Assembly: GCF_033095965.1 (NCBI RefSeq)
Contig: NZ_AP026801.1
Coordinates: forward strand, 1,446,001 to 1,510,000
DNA: 64,000 nucleotides
Direction: 5' to 3'
From: Xylocopilactobacillus apis
GTDB lineage: Bacteria > Bacillota > Bacilli > Lactobacillales > Lactobacillaceae
Position numbers and translations under genes: made by a program. The notes beneath the pieces were generated by a model. That model did no database searches. It saw only the letters and a program-made list of their open reading frames with translations, and had not been told where the DNA came from. Below are positions 29,330 through 39,328 of the stretch, one piece after another (positions within the stretch are counted from its first letter, which is position 1; every line of letters begins with the position of its first letter).

Positions 29330-32300
29330 TTAGTAAGCCATAAAACCTGCGTATTCCCCTTGGATCCATTGATCCTTGCCGACCTTATAGAATCCGTTTT
29401 GCTTACCTGATACTTTCCAGTGGCTGCCATGCATTAACTTGCGTCCTGCATAATAACCGTTTGTTGTACTTGCACTCTTCCAAAGGTTGACGCCATAACC
29501 TTTCTTGTAGACGATCTTAACCTCGCCTCGAAGAGGAGTTACGGTATTAATTGGACTAAACGTTACGTACTTACCGTTAATCCATTGATTATTACCAACT
29601 CGATAGAATGTTTCACCCTTGGCATTTACCGCTTTATGACTAATTTTCCATGAACTACCGTGAACTAACCGTTGACCAGTACTTGCTCCAGCTGGAGCAT
29701 TGTATACCATAATGCCATAACCCGGTACATAATTAATGTAGCCAACAGCCTTATACGCAGTTATTTCCCAATCACTTGTACTTGGCGTATTACTATTATC
29801 GGATGGTAACACCGTAATATTTCTTACCATCTCAGTTACTGCACCACTTGTGCTAGTTGCTTTATAAGTAACCTGATAGATTCCTGGTTTACGAGTATCT
29901 ACCGTACCGGTTACAGTAACTTGCGGAGTTCCGTCCGTATTTTTCGCAATCCCTTCAAAATTAGGAAGTTTATTGTAATCTCCGCCATAATTGTTGAAGA
30001 TTGACCATGAACCTACCACTTTGTAGTTATTGATATCAAAATTATCACCGACATGAATTGTTGTATTCGTTGATCCTTGGAATGAGAATACCGGAGCCGA
30101 TGAATCACTTACCGTTACAGGAACTGTAATACTTGCTTTATCTTTTGGATCACTTGGATTGGTGTAAGTATAGACAACTGGATAGCTGCCAGCTTTTGTC
30201 ATGTCTAATTTGCTGGTGTCAACCGTTAGTGCTGTAAAAGGTATCCCATTAATTGTGCCTTTATTATCAGCAGTTTTTAAAGTTCCACTGCCGCGGTAGA
30301 AATCATTTTGATAATTGTTAATTGCAGTATTGTAATCTCCGCTGTTGTCAGCGTACCCCATTGGCCACTGTGCATATGAGTTCTTAGTATCAGAATTACT
30401 AATTCCAAAACCACCATACATGTAAAGTGGGGAGCTCACTCCTACTCCTTTGTCAGTCTGTTTGAAACTACCGTCATTTTGCTGCCAGCTGTCTAAGAAG
30501 GATGATACTAAGATCTGCTGCAGCTTAGTAGGGCTTCCTACTAAATCAGGATTACCAGCTACTAAAATTCTTGCAAGTAAGTTCTTAAAGTTCTGAGGAA
30601 CGTCTGCTGCTTTCAACACTGCGCCATCATCATAAGTTGTAGTATACGGTCTAAAGTTAACATTGAATGGATCATTGCCCCCACTGATATCTGTTGTTGA
30701 GAATGATGGTTTTGTATCTTGTTTACTTGGAGCAGGCACTGCTTCTTTATCGTAAACTACGACATTGATTCTTGCGTTACCTGCATTTTTGTTTAAACGA
30801 GGAAGAGTTGCTTCAACCCACTGGTTGCTCTTAACCCAATCTTTACTCTTACCCGTAACATTTGAAACTTCTTGAGCAAGTTCATCTTCTGTGACACCTT
30901 GTTTAGAAGCTGCCTCACTGATTGTAACTAGCTTATAACCAGTTCCGTCTGTTCCATGACCGTTGCCATCGGCACCAGAGTCGGTGAATTCGTTAGTAGG
31001 CTTATCAGCACCCGAATCCCTAATATTCGTTTCATTTTGAGTTGGATCATTATTCAAAACTGCTAATTTCAAAATCTTTGAAGCATTATCTTCGGTTGAC
31101 TTACCAGCAGGATCATTCTTGCCATATGGATAGTAAGTTCCATCAATTGTAACACCTGCTCCAGGATCTCCAGGATCTGCAATCATATCTGTCGAAACGG
31201 GTCCGATGGAGAAATCCTGTGACACAAAATATCGACTATTATTCTTATGATTGGCACTTGAATCATAAGAAAAATCACCACTAGGATTATTATAAAGATT
31301 TGAATTAAAGTAAGCCCTCTTTGAACCATCACCTTGAGAAGTATTATTACCAGAAATTAACGATTTTAATTCATACCTTCCACTGAAATTTTTATGGAGA
31401 ACAATTGTTCCTTCTATATAATATTTTCCCTCAAAGTTAGGTGAATCAATATTTCTATTATAGTCTGCCGGCGAGATCCATTTGTTATAAATAATCGGTT
31501 TGGCATCAAGTGTTAATTTTCCATTAAAATCTTTGGTTCTTATATTTTTATCCCACGTTTGGACAAAATACTGATTTTGATTCCAAAGTTGAAATTTATC
31601 ATAAGGGGAATCCAATTTTATTTGAGAAGTACTACCTATAAAAGGATTATTTAAATCTTTTTTAGAATTGTCAGGAGGCACCGTATTATCCATGTCATTG
31701 CCTCCAATAGAACTAGAATCGAATGAAATTGAATCACCAGTTGTTCCAACTGCTCCAAATTTTCTAAATAAGTTATTATCACCATTTCCCGGTTGTACAG
31801 AGAATCTAATGTCTAAAGGATGACTGGAGGATTTTGTTAAATTAACATTAATTCTTTTAGATGAAGAATTACTAGCTGCTGTCCCATTAGGACTTGCGCC
31901 TACAATTTGTTCAAAAGTACCTGTATCAAAAGTACCCGCAAAAAAGTAAACTGGGTCTCCACTATCGTCTTTAACATAGTTAACATATGCATCTGTTGAT
32001 AATTTAATAGGACCTTTTACATTGGGATTGTTTGGATCAGTTAAATCCAAAAATTCTTGAGGTTGAATGGACGAATTAGTAACTCCATTTCTTGAATCCA
32101 ATGCAGTTCCATCAAGCGTTACTGTTGCTTGACTACTCATTACAGTTGAATAAGGGTTATTATATGATTTATACATCCAACTTGAAACAGGTGCTTCATA
32201 GGTAAAACTTTTTTTAACTTGACCGTTAGAAAAACTTCCCGTATTTGTCAATTGGTTGGTTAAATCATCAATTCCTGCACTATTAATTGTCGGATCATTA

Positions 32301-34006
32301 GTTGCAAAATGATTGGCATCATATGCTTCTTTGAAATAACTAGAAGGTTGAAATAAATGTTCTACTTTACCAACATTTGATCCTCTTGTAGGATCGTTAG
32401 TTCCAGCAACTTTACTTTCTGATCCATCTTTTCTTGTCATATTAGCAGCATTTACAAGACCTCCTTTTTGATCATAAGGAGTTCCTTCTGACATCTTAAA
32501 ATCTGGAATTGAAGAAGCTGATCTTGGAGAGAATTTTTTGCCTGAATCAACTTTGGGGTCAAATAAGGCATTTGTATCAATCATATGTAGCTTTTTAGGG
32601 TCAGGTATTCCTGACATTCCTCCACCTCCGAACCAACTATCAATTGTCTGATTAGAACTTGTTGTTATAATATTATTAACTACATTGTTATAACCAACTG
32701 TACCATTGAATAAGTTATTATATTCACGGTATTGATTACCATTCTGACCAAGGCCAAATTTATCGGGTCCACCTAGTCCGTTAGCAGAACTAACGTAGTT
32801 ATTTTCGCTCAAGGGCCCAGGCCAATTAGCCGTTGTGACACTTGACGCACTATAGGTCTTTTCATAAGCATGATTATAAGCAACGTCTTTCCAAGTCTTG
32901 CCATTAGACCCAACAATCTCGTTATTAGCTCCCTCATCACCAGGGGCTGTGGTAGACTGAATAGCTTTCATCGGTGCTGACTCTTGCAGTGAATTGGTTC
33001 CAATTAATTTCTTCTTAGTAATTAAATTAGCGATTTGTTTGGCAGTTGTCCCTTTGGGAACGACAATTGTTCCTCCACCGTTACTGCTGTCAAACCAATA
33101 ACTAGTCTTTTTAGAATAATTAATCTTGTTCAGCGTCTCTTGTGGAGTTGTCGTCATATTAAGTCCCGCAATATCAAGACTGCCTTCTTTATCTAAGGCA
33201 TAAAGACTGTTGTCCACATAGTTATTAAGACGGATTCCTTCGTTTACACTTGGTTGAGTTTTGTTATTAAGCTTGAATATTGCGGTAGCTTTCTTACCCG
33301 TCGTCTTGCTCTGAGCCACAATTGTAATACTAGAAGTTGCCTCTCTAATAATATTTGCTTCATTTTGCGCAACATTATCATATCCGTTCACATAGATTTG
33401 AGCATACGCATCATCTGCATTACCAAAGAAAGCCGTACCCAATACATCTGAAATATTACGGCCAACATTTTGATTAGTTGGATCTTCCGTAATTCGGCCT
33501 TTAATAATACTGTCCCCATCAGAATCTGTCGGATCATCGGTTCCGCTTTCCGCAGCCTGTTTTAGACGTGCTCCAACTCCACTCTTCTCATTATTGAAAT
33601 CGAGAATTTGGGCAATAAAACCTAAGGCAACATTGTATTTATCATAAGTTTCTTTATACCCTGCCTTATCATTATTGCCTGTTGTGTCATTAAAAAGCAC
33701 TTTCCGGGCATTTGAATCTTTGTCATTAGTTGCAATCGATAAATCGATCAATTGACGAACAACTTTTTGAGCAGTTGGATTCTCCCCTAAAGCATTCATA
33801 GTTGGGTACCAATCGACAACCCCATCGTTAGGACCAGCGTTTTGCAACAGTTGATCGTAATCTCCAAGACTGGGATTATCAACATCGTAATCCCAATTAT
33901 TTTCGGCATGAACTGACACTACCGGTGTTACTGCTGTCATCGCACTTGAAATTGGTGATAATAATAACAAACCCGTACTAGCTAAGCCAGTAAGCTTTAA
34001 ATTCAT
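29330..34006 (-). CDS. Giant SLAP-anchored secreted surface protein, copy 1
   Basis: 1558 residues. Signal peptide about 1-35 (hydrophobic LTGLASTGLLLLSP, cleavage near VHA). Conserved N-terminal block about 36-260 (NNWDYDVDNPSLGDYDQLLQ...KKATAIFKLNNKT). Variable middle about 260-1090 with conserved islands (KHLF/EHLFQPSSYFKEAYDANHF, KKSFTYEAPVSSWMYKSY, FVQTWDKN, VSQDFSIGPVSTDMI). C-terminal block from about 1097 (PSFSTTDISGGNDPF), an Ig-like module about 1302-1410, and two SLAP repeats about 1415-1558 (NYVPGYGIMVYN, GNNQWINGKYV; KKGYGVNLWK, GKDQWIQ). No LPxTG, so wall attachment is probably non-covalent through SLAP. RBS GGAGAA. Confidence 0.88.
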   Translation of the reverse strand: MNLKLTGLASTGLLLLSPISSAMTAVTPVVSVHAENNWDYDVDNPSLGDYDQLLQNAGPNDGVVDWYPTMNALGENPTAQKVVRQLIDLSIATNDKDSNARKVLFNDTTGNNDKAGYKETYDKYNVALGFIAQILDFNNEKSGVGARLKQAAESGTDDPTDSDGDSIIKGRITEDPTNQNVGRNISDVLGTAFFGNADDAYAQIYVNGYDNVAQNEANIIREATSSITIVAQSKTTGKKATAIFKLNNKTQPSVNEGIRLNNYVDNSLYALDKEGSLDIAGLNMTTTPQETLNKINYSKKTSYWFDSSNGGGTIVVPKGTTAKQIANLITKKKLIGTNSLQESAPMKAIQSTTAPGDEGANNEIVGSNGKTWKDVAYNHAYEKTYSASSVTTANWPGPLSENNYVSSANGLGGPDKFGLGQNGNQYREYNNLFNGTVGYNNVVNNIITTSSNQTIDSWFGGGGMSGIPDPKKLHMIDTNALFDPKVDSGKKFSPRSASSIPDFKMSEGTPYDQKGGLVNAANMTRKDGSESKVAGTNDPTRGSNVGKVEHLFQPSSYFKEAYDANHFATNDPTINSAGIDDLTNQLTNTGSFSNGQVKKSFTYEAPVSSWMYKSYNNPYSTVMSSQATVTLDGTALDSRNGVTNSSIQPQEFLDLTDPNNPNVKGPIKLSTDAYVNYVKDDSGDPVYFFAGTFDTGTFEQIVGASPNGTAASNSSSKRINVNLTKSSSHPLDIRFSVQPGNGDNNLFRKFGAVGTTGDSISFDSSSIGGNDMDNTVPPDNSKKDLNNPFIGSTSQIKLDSPYDKFQLWNQNQYFVQTWDKNIRTKDFNGKLTLDAKPIIYNKWISPADYNRNIDSPNFEGKYYIEGTIVLHKNFSGRYELKSLISGNNTSQGDGSKRAYFNSNLYNNPSGDFSYDSSANHKNNSRYFVSQDFSIGPVSTDMIADPGDPGAGVTIDGTYYPYGKNDPAGKSTEDNASKILKLAVLNNDPTQNETNIRDSGADKPTNEFTDSGADGNGHGTDGTGYKLVTISEAASKQGVTEDELAQEVSNVTGKSKDWVKSNQWVEATLPRLNKNAGNARINVVVYDKEAVPAPSKQDTKPSFSTTDISGGNDPFNVNFRPYTTTYDDGAVLKAADVPQNFKNLLARILVAGNPDLVGSPTKLQQILVSSFLDSWQQNDGSFKQTDKGVGVSSPLYMYGGFGISNSDTKNSYAQWPMGYADNSGDYNTAINNYQNDFYRGSGTLKTADNKGTINGIPFTALTVDTSKLDMTKAGSYPVVYTYTNPSDPKDKASITVPVTVSDSSAPVFSFQGSTNTTIHVGDNFDINNYKVVGSWSIFNNYGGDYNKLPNFEGIAKNTDGTPQVTVTGTVDTRKPGIYQVTYKATSTSGAVTEMVRNITVLPSDNSNTPSTSDWEITAYKAVGYINYVPGYGIMVYNAPAGASTGQRLVHGSSWKISHKAVNAKGETFYRVGNNQWINGKYVTFSPINTVTPLRGEVKIVYKKGYGVNLWKSASTTNGYYAGRKLMHGSHWKVSGKQNGFYKVGKDQWIQGEYAGFMAY

Positions 34007-34047
34007 AAAATTCTCCTATTTTTGAAGTGTTTTTGTGATACGGTGAA

Positions 34048-34084
34048 ATTATATCACTTTTTTTCACTGTTTTTTTTTTTTTTT
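34048..34084 (-). promoter_or_regulatory. Promoter and 15-nt poly(A) tract of surface gene 1
   Basis: Minus strand: A15 (34070-34084), then CAGTGAAAAAAAGTGA, then a perfect -10 TATAAT (34048-34053). The tract falls where the -35 box should be. Tract-length change would alter the promoter. Confidence 0.6.
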
Positions 34085-34085
34085 C

Positions 34086-34178
34086 TTATTAGCGTTATTT
34101 TTTATTGAATAAAATTAACTGTTAAGAATTCTTCTTAAACCTAACAGAAAATTACAATTCTGTATTTGACGCTAATAA
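34086..34178. repeat. Inverted-repeat-bounded element, copy A
   Basis: 93-nt element bounded by perfect 10-bp inverted repeats TTATTAGCGT (34086-34095) and ACGCTAATAA (34169-34178). Inside is a further pair CTGTTA/TAACAG. Starts two bases beyond the poly-T tract. Homologous elements lie upstream of surface genes 3, 4 and 5 with arm spacing of 83, 83 and 81 nt. Confidence 0.65.
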
Positions 34179-34325
34179 CAAATCAAAATTTTGCGAAAAT
34201 CAATACATGATAATTGTTATTGAATAAGTATCCTTGAAGAACATTTGTCTTTTATATCGTTCAAGTCTTCTAAATTTATAGCTTTATATCAGTAATTTCT
34301 ATTACTACATCGTTAAGTTTCTAAG

Positions 34326-34356
34326 CAAAAAAAAGACTCGGAAAATAAATCCGAAT
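34326..34356 (-). terminator. Terminator of surface-protein gene 2
   Basis: GACTCGG and CCGAATC around AAAATAAAT: same arms as the repeated terminator but a different loop. Confidence 0.7.
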
Positions 34357-34369
34357 CCTTTCTTATTTT

Positions 34370-37300
34370 TTAATACGATTTAAAGCTGACATAGTCGCTT
34401 TGAATCCACTGATCTTTGCCAACCTTGTAGAACCCATTCTGCTTGCCAGTTACTTTCCAGCTAGTGCCATGCATTAACTTGCGTCCTGCATAGTAACCGC
34501 CTGTAGTGCTTGCTGACTTCCAAAGGTTGACGCCATAACCCTTCTTATAGACAATCTTAACTTCGCCTTTTAAAGTAATCATTGTACTAATTGGACTAAA
34601 TGATACATACTTCCCGTTGATCCATTGATTGCTGCCAACCTGGTAGAAGGTCTCTCCCTTGGCATTCACTGCCTTCTGGCTAACTTTCCATGCAGTACCG
34701 TGATTTAGTCTTACTCCCGTAGAAGATCCAGCGGGTGCATTGTAAACCATGATGCCATAACCTGGTACGTAATTGATGTAACCTATTGCTTTATTTGCAG
34801 TAACATTCCAATCGTTACTATTTGATGGTAACACGGTAATGTTTCTCACCATCTCGGTTACGGCTCCCGTTGTACTCGTTGCCTTATATGTAATCTGGTA
34901 AATTCCTGGCTTTTGTGTATCAATTTTACCAGTTACTGTTACTTTAGGAGTTCCATTTGTATTTTTAGCAATCCCTTCAAAATTAGGAAGCTTACTGTAG
35001 TCTCCGCCATAATTGTTAAAAATTGACCATGAACCAACTACTTTGTAGTTATTAATATCAAATTTTTCACCTACGTGAATTGTGGTATTCGTTGATCCTT
35101 GGAATGAGAATACTGGAGCCGATGAATCACTCACGGTTACTGGTACCGTAATACTTGCCGTGTCTTTTGGATCATTTGGATTGGTGTAAGTATATACAAC
35201 TGGATAGGTTCCAGCTTTGGTAATGTCTAATTTGCTGATATCGGCAGTTAAAGCAGAGAAAGGAATCCCACTAATCTTGCTTCCATCTGTTGTAACTAAA
35301 TCTTTACTTCCTCGATAGAAATCATCTGAATAACTTGTAACTGAAGTTTGATAATCGCCACTGTTATCTGTATAACCTTTTGGCCAATGAGCATAGGAAT
35401 TCTTGGTATCAGAGTTACTAATTCCGAATCCTCCGTACATGTAAAGCGGTGAACTGACTCCAGCTCCTGTATCGGTCTGTTTATGACTGCCGTCATTTTG
35501 CTGCCAGCTGTCTAAGAATGATGACACTAAGATTTGCTGCAGTTTAGCAGTGCTTCCTACTAAATCAGGATTGCCAGCAACAAGAGTCTTACTTAATAAG
35601 TTCTTAAAGTTCTGAGGAACATCAGCAGCTTTCAATACTGCTCCGTCATCATAAGTTGTAGTATACGGTCTGAAACTAACGTTAAATGGATCATTTCCTC
35701 CACTAACATCAGTTGTAGAGAACGATGGTTTTGTGTCCTCCTTAGTTGGCGCAGGAACTGCCTCTTTATCGTAGACTACGACGTTGATTCTTGCGTTACC
35801 TGCATTTTTGTTTAGACGAGGAAGCGTTGCTTGAACCCAGCGAGTATTTTTAACCCAATCTTTAGTTTTTCCAGTAACTTTTGATACTTCTTCTGCAAGT
35901 TCGTCTTCAGTAACACCTTGCTTAGTTGCTGCATCACTAATTGTAACTAACTTGTAGCCAGTTCCATCAGTTCCATGACCATTGCTGTCAGCGCCAGTGT
36001 CAGTGAACTCGTTAGTAGGCTTTTTATGAGTAACCAAATCTTCGTTAGCTTCATTATGTTCTGGGGCATTATTCAAAACTGCCAGTTGCAAAATCTTAGA
36101 AGCATTATCTTCCGTTGACTTACCTGCAGGATCATCTTTCCCGTACGGATAATAAGTTCCATCAATGGTAACACCCGCACCAGAAACTCCCGGATCAGTA
36201 ATCATATCCGTCGAAACAGGTCCAATTGAGAAATCTTGTGATACAAAATTACGACTGTTATTTTCGAATTTCTTAGTTTTGGAAAAATATCCGTTAGGAT
36301 TGTTATAGAGATTGGAATTAAAATATGCTCTCTTGGACCCATCTCCTTGAGAAAAATGTTCACCAATCACATATTTTTTTAAATCATATTTATGACTAGA
36401 CGGATTTTCACGTAAAACAAATGCTCCAGTTATATAGTAATTGCCTTCAAAATTAGGTGAATCAAAATTTCTATCATCTGCTCCAAAACCAGTATCATCA
36501 TTGTAAATGATAGGGCTAGAATCTAACGTTAAATTGCCAGAAAAATCTTTGGTTCTTATATTTTTATCCCAAGTTTGTACATAATACTCTGATTCATCCC
36601 AAAGTTGAATCTTATCATATGGAGACTCTAATTTTATTTGATCAGAACTATTTACAAAAGGATTGTTTAAATTTCCAATATTTTCTGATCCAGAGATATC
36701 ACCTGAATCACTACCTGACATATTAGGCTCATTTATTATTTTTCCTGATGTTCCTACTACACCATATTTTTGAAATGTATTACGGTTATCTGAATTAGCA
36801 GGTATTGATGGTACCAAAGAAAAATTAATATCAAGAGAATGATTATCCGATTTTTTTAGATCAATATCAATTGTTTTTGATGAAGAATTCCCAACTCCCA
36901 TAACATTTTGATAAGTATCTTTATCAAAAACACCCGCAAAAAAGTAAGTTAGATCTCCATTATCATCTTTAACGTATTTAACATAGGCATCCGATGATAA
37001 CTTGATTGGTCCCTTTACATTAGGATTATTGGGATCATCTAAATTCAAATATTCTTGAGGCTGAATCGTTGAATTAGTTACTCCATTTCTTACAGTAGCA
37101 GCCGTACCATCAAGAGTTACCGCTGCTTGACTACTAACGACAGTCGAATAAGGATTATTATATGACTTATACATCCAACTTGAAACGGGAGCCTCATAAG
37201 TAAAACTCTTTTTTACTTGACCGTTAGAAAAACTTCCACTATTTAGAAGTTGATTAATTAAATCTCCATTTCCTGAAGAATTAATTTTTGGATCATTAGT

Positions 37301-38995
37301 CGCAAAGTGATTAGCATCATAAGATTCTTTAAAATAACTTGATGGTTGAAATAGATGCTTTACTTTACCTACATTTGATCCTTTCATAGGATCAATTGTG
37401 CCAGCAACTTTATTCTCTAAAGAGCTTTTTTTACTAGACATATTAGCCGCATTGGGTATTGCGTCTTTTTGGTCATAAGGGGTTCCTTCAGACATTTTAA
37501 AATCAGGAATCGAAGCTGCTGATTTGGGCATAAATTTTTTACTAGCAGAAATTTCTGAATCAAATAGAACATTAGTGTCAATCATATGTAGCTTATCATC
37601 GTCAAGAGCACCACCAAACCAACTCTGATACGTTGCATAAGGACTCGTTGTAATTATGCCGTTGGGACCAAATCCGCCGTGACCAGATCCATTAAAGATA
37701 TTACTATATTCACGATACCGTTCTCCATATTTCCAAAGAATATCTCTATCAGGTCCACCCAAACCAGCAATAGGTGAAACATAATTATTCTGAGGGTAAG
37801 GCATTGGACCATTAGAATCCATAACTCTTCCAACATTGGATCCTCTTAAAATTGGTTCATAAGCGTGACTATAAGAAACGTCTTTCCAAGTCTTACCGTT
37901 AGAGCCGATGATCTCGTTATTAGCTCCCTCATCTCCCGGTGCTGTAGTAGATTGAATAGCCTTCATTGAGGCTACCTCTTGAAGTGAATTAGCTCCCATT
38001 AATTTCTTCTTCGAGATGATTTCTGCAATTTGTTTTGCAGTTGTGCCTCTTGGTACGACAATCGTACTTCCACCGTTGCTGCTGTCAAACCAATAGCTCG
38101 TCTTCTTGGAAAAATTAAGCTGATCAATTACATTTTGCGAAGTCGTCGTCATGTTTAATCCTGCAACGTCAACATTGCTATCTTTGTCCAAGGCATAAAG
38201 ACTATTATCCACATAGTTATTAAGTCTAGTTCCTGCAGCTACATTTGGTTGAGTTTTGTTATTAAGCTTAAAAATTGCCGTCGCTTTTTTGCCCGTACTC
38301 TTGCTTTGGGCGACAATTGTAATACTTGATGTGGTCTCTCTAATTATATTTGCTGCATTTTGCGCGACATTATCATATCCATTGATATAGATTTGAGCAT
38401 ACGCATCATCAGCATTACCAAAGAAAGCCGTTCCCAACACGTCTGAAATATTACGGCCAACATTTTTATTACTAGGATCTTCCGTAATTCGACCCTTGAT
38501 AATACTGTCCCCATCGGAATCTGTCGGATCATCGGTTCCAACCTCGGCTGCTTGTTTTAGGCGCGCTCCCGTTCCGCTTTTCTCATTATTAAAATCAAGA
38601 ATTTGCGCAATGAACCCCAAAGCGACGCTGTATTTATCATACGTTTCCTTGTAGCCAGATTTATTATTGCTCCCTGTCGTGTCGTTAAACAGCACTTTAC
38701 GGGCATTAGAATTTTTGTCATTAGTTGCAAGTGATAAATCAATCAACTGTTGAACTACTTTTTGTGCAGTTGGGTTCGCTCCTAAAGCATTTTTGGTTGG
38801 ATACCAATCAACAACTCCATCTGTTGGCCCAGCGTTTTGTAATAATTGATCGTAATCTCCAAGGCTAGGATTATCCACATCATAGTCCCAGTTATTCTCA
38901 GCATGAACTGGCACCGCTGTTGCTGTCATTGCCGTCGAAATCGGTGACAATAATAAAAGAGCGATACTTGATAATCCAGCTATTTTAAATTTCAT
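34370..38995 (-). CDS. Giant SLAP-anchored secreted surface protein, copy 2
   Basis: 1541 residues, most similar to copy 1. Signal peptide about 1-32 (KIAGLSSIALLLLSP, cleavage near VHA), conserved N block to about 255, variable middle, conserved C block from about 1080, Ig-like module about 1290-1396 (SSAPVFSFQGSTNTTIHVGE), two SLAP repeats about 1397-1541 ending KVGKDQWIQSDYVSFKSY. RBS AGGAGAA. It differs from the others upstream: no poly(A) tract and no inverted-repeat element. Instead it has a more ordinary promoter candidate (-35 TTGGTC, 16-nt spacer, -10 TAGAAT, about 35-60 nt before the ATG), so it may be expressed constitutively. Confidence 0.88.
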   Translation of the reverse strand: MKFKIAGLSSIALLLLSPISTAMTATAVPVHAENNWDYDVDNPSLGDYDQLLQNAGPTDGVVDWYPTKNALGANPTAQKVVQQLIDLSLATNDKNSNARKVLFNDTTGSNNKSGYKETYDKYSVALGFIAQILDFNNEKSGTGARLKQAAEVGTDDPTDSDGDSIIKGRITEDPSNKNVGRNISDVLGTAFFGNADDAYAQIYINGYDNVAQNAANIIRETTSSITIVAQSKSTGKKATAIFKLNNKTQPNVAAGTRLNNYVDNSLYALDKDSNVDVAGLNMTTTSQNVIDQLNFSKKTSYWFDSSNGGSTIVVPRGTTAKQIAEIISKKKLMGANSLQEVASMKAIQSTTAPGDEGANNEIIGSNGKTWKDVSYSHAYEPILRGSNVGRVMDSNGPMPYPQNNYVSPIAGLGGPDRDILWKYGERYREYSNIFNGSGHGGFGPNGIITTSPYATYQSWFGGALDDDKLHMIDTNVLFDSEISASKKFMPKSAASIPDFKMSEGTPYDQKDAIPNAANMSSKKSSLENKVAGTIDPMKGSNVGKVKHLFQPSSYFKESYDANHFATNDPKINSSGNGDLINQLLNSGSFSNGQVKKSFTYEAPVSSWMYKSYNNPYSTVVSSQAAVTLDGTAATVRNGVTNSTIQPQEYLNLDDPNNPNVKGPIKLSSDAYVKYVKDDNGDLTYFFAGVFDKDTYQNVMGVGNSSSKTIDIDLKKSDNHSLDINFSLVPSIPANSDNRNTFQKYGVVGTSGKIINEPNMSGSDSGDISGSENIGNLNNPFVNSSDQIKLESPYDKIQLWDESEYYVQTWDKNIRTKDFSGNLTLDSSPIIYNDDTGFGADDRNFDSPNFEGNYYITGAFVLRENPSSHKYDLKKYVIGEHFSQGDGSKRAYFNSNLYNNPNGYFSKTKKFENNSRNFVSQDFSIGPVSTDMITDPGVSGAGVTIDGTYYPYGKDDPAGKSTEDNASKILQLAVLNNAPEHNEANEDLVTHKKPTNEFTDTGADSNGHGTDGTGYKLVTISDAATKQGVTEDELAEEVSKVTGKTKDWVKNTRWVQATLPRLNKNAGNARINVVVYDKEAVPAPTKEDTKPSFSTTDVSGGNDPFNVSFRPYTTTYDDGAVLKAADVPQNFKNLLSKTLVAGNPDLVGSTAKLQQILVSSFLDSWQQNDGSHKQTDTGAGVSSPLYMYGGFGISNSDTKNSYAHWPKGYTDNSGDYQTSVTSYSDDFYRGSKDLVTTDGSKISGIPFSALTADISKLDITKAGTYPVVYTYTNPNDPKDTASITVPVTVSDSSAPVFSFQGSTNTTIHVGEKFDINNYKVVGSWSIFNNYGGDYSKLPNFEGIAKNTNGTPKVTVTGKIDTQKPGIYQITYKATSTTGAVTEMVRNITVLPSNSNDWNVTANKAIGYINYVPGYGIMVYNAPAGSSTGVRLNHGTAWKVSQKAVNAKGETFYQVGSNQWINGKYVSFSPISTMITLKGEVKIVYKKGYGVNLWKSASTTGGYYAGRKLMHGTSWKVTGKQNGFYKVGKDQWIQSDYVSFKSY

Positions 38996-38999
38996 ATAT

Positions 39000-39261
39000 T
39001 CTCCTTTTATGAAGTAAAGTTTCGTTTTTATATTCTATCACAAGATGTTACATGACCAAAATTTACATTTAGATACATTATCTATATTGCTATTAATATC
39101 AATTTTAATCAGTTTTAATCAAAAAAATAATCATAATTTATAAAGAAATAAAATTTCTATTTTTCGATGTTAATTTATAGATTTAAAAATATGACGGTAA
39201 ATTTATTATTCGAAAATAATTTATAAAAACATATCAAAATCGATTGTATAATTTTGCAAAG
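39000..39261. other. AT-rich spacer between surface genes 2 and 3
   Basis: Holds the promoter candidate of gene 2 at its left end. Next to the terminator is a stretch (TATAATTTTGCAAA) that is also found beside the terminator of gene 4 near 46560. No gene or poly(A) tract seen. Confidence 0.5.
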
Positions 39262-39295
39262 AAAAAGGACTCGGTATGTTGCTCCGAATCCCTTT
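39262..39295 (-). terminator. Terminator of surface-protein gene 3 (repeat-family member)
   Basis: AAAAAGGACTCGG and CCGAATCCCTTT around TATGTTGCT; the same arms and loop occur at 44535, 46573, 52219 and 53112. Confidence 0.8.
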
Positions 39296-39328
39296 GTAAC
39301 GTGTAGAGAATTATGAAATTTAAATTTG

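Noticed and set aside
34070-34084. Poly-T tract as a rho-independent terminator tail on the plus strand
   Set aside because: No stable stem lies immediately 5' of the T run on the plus strand, and the tract is placed at a promoter of a minus-strand gene.
35296-35496. Minus-strand 66-codon frame inside surface gene 2, with similar ones at 40279 and 54646
   Set aside because: Frame-shifted shadow of the large gene on the same strand.
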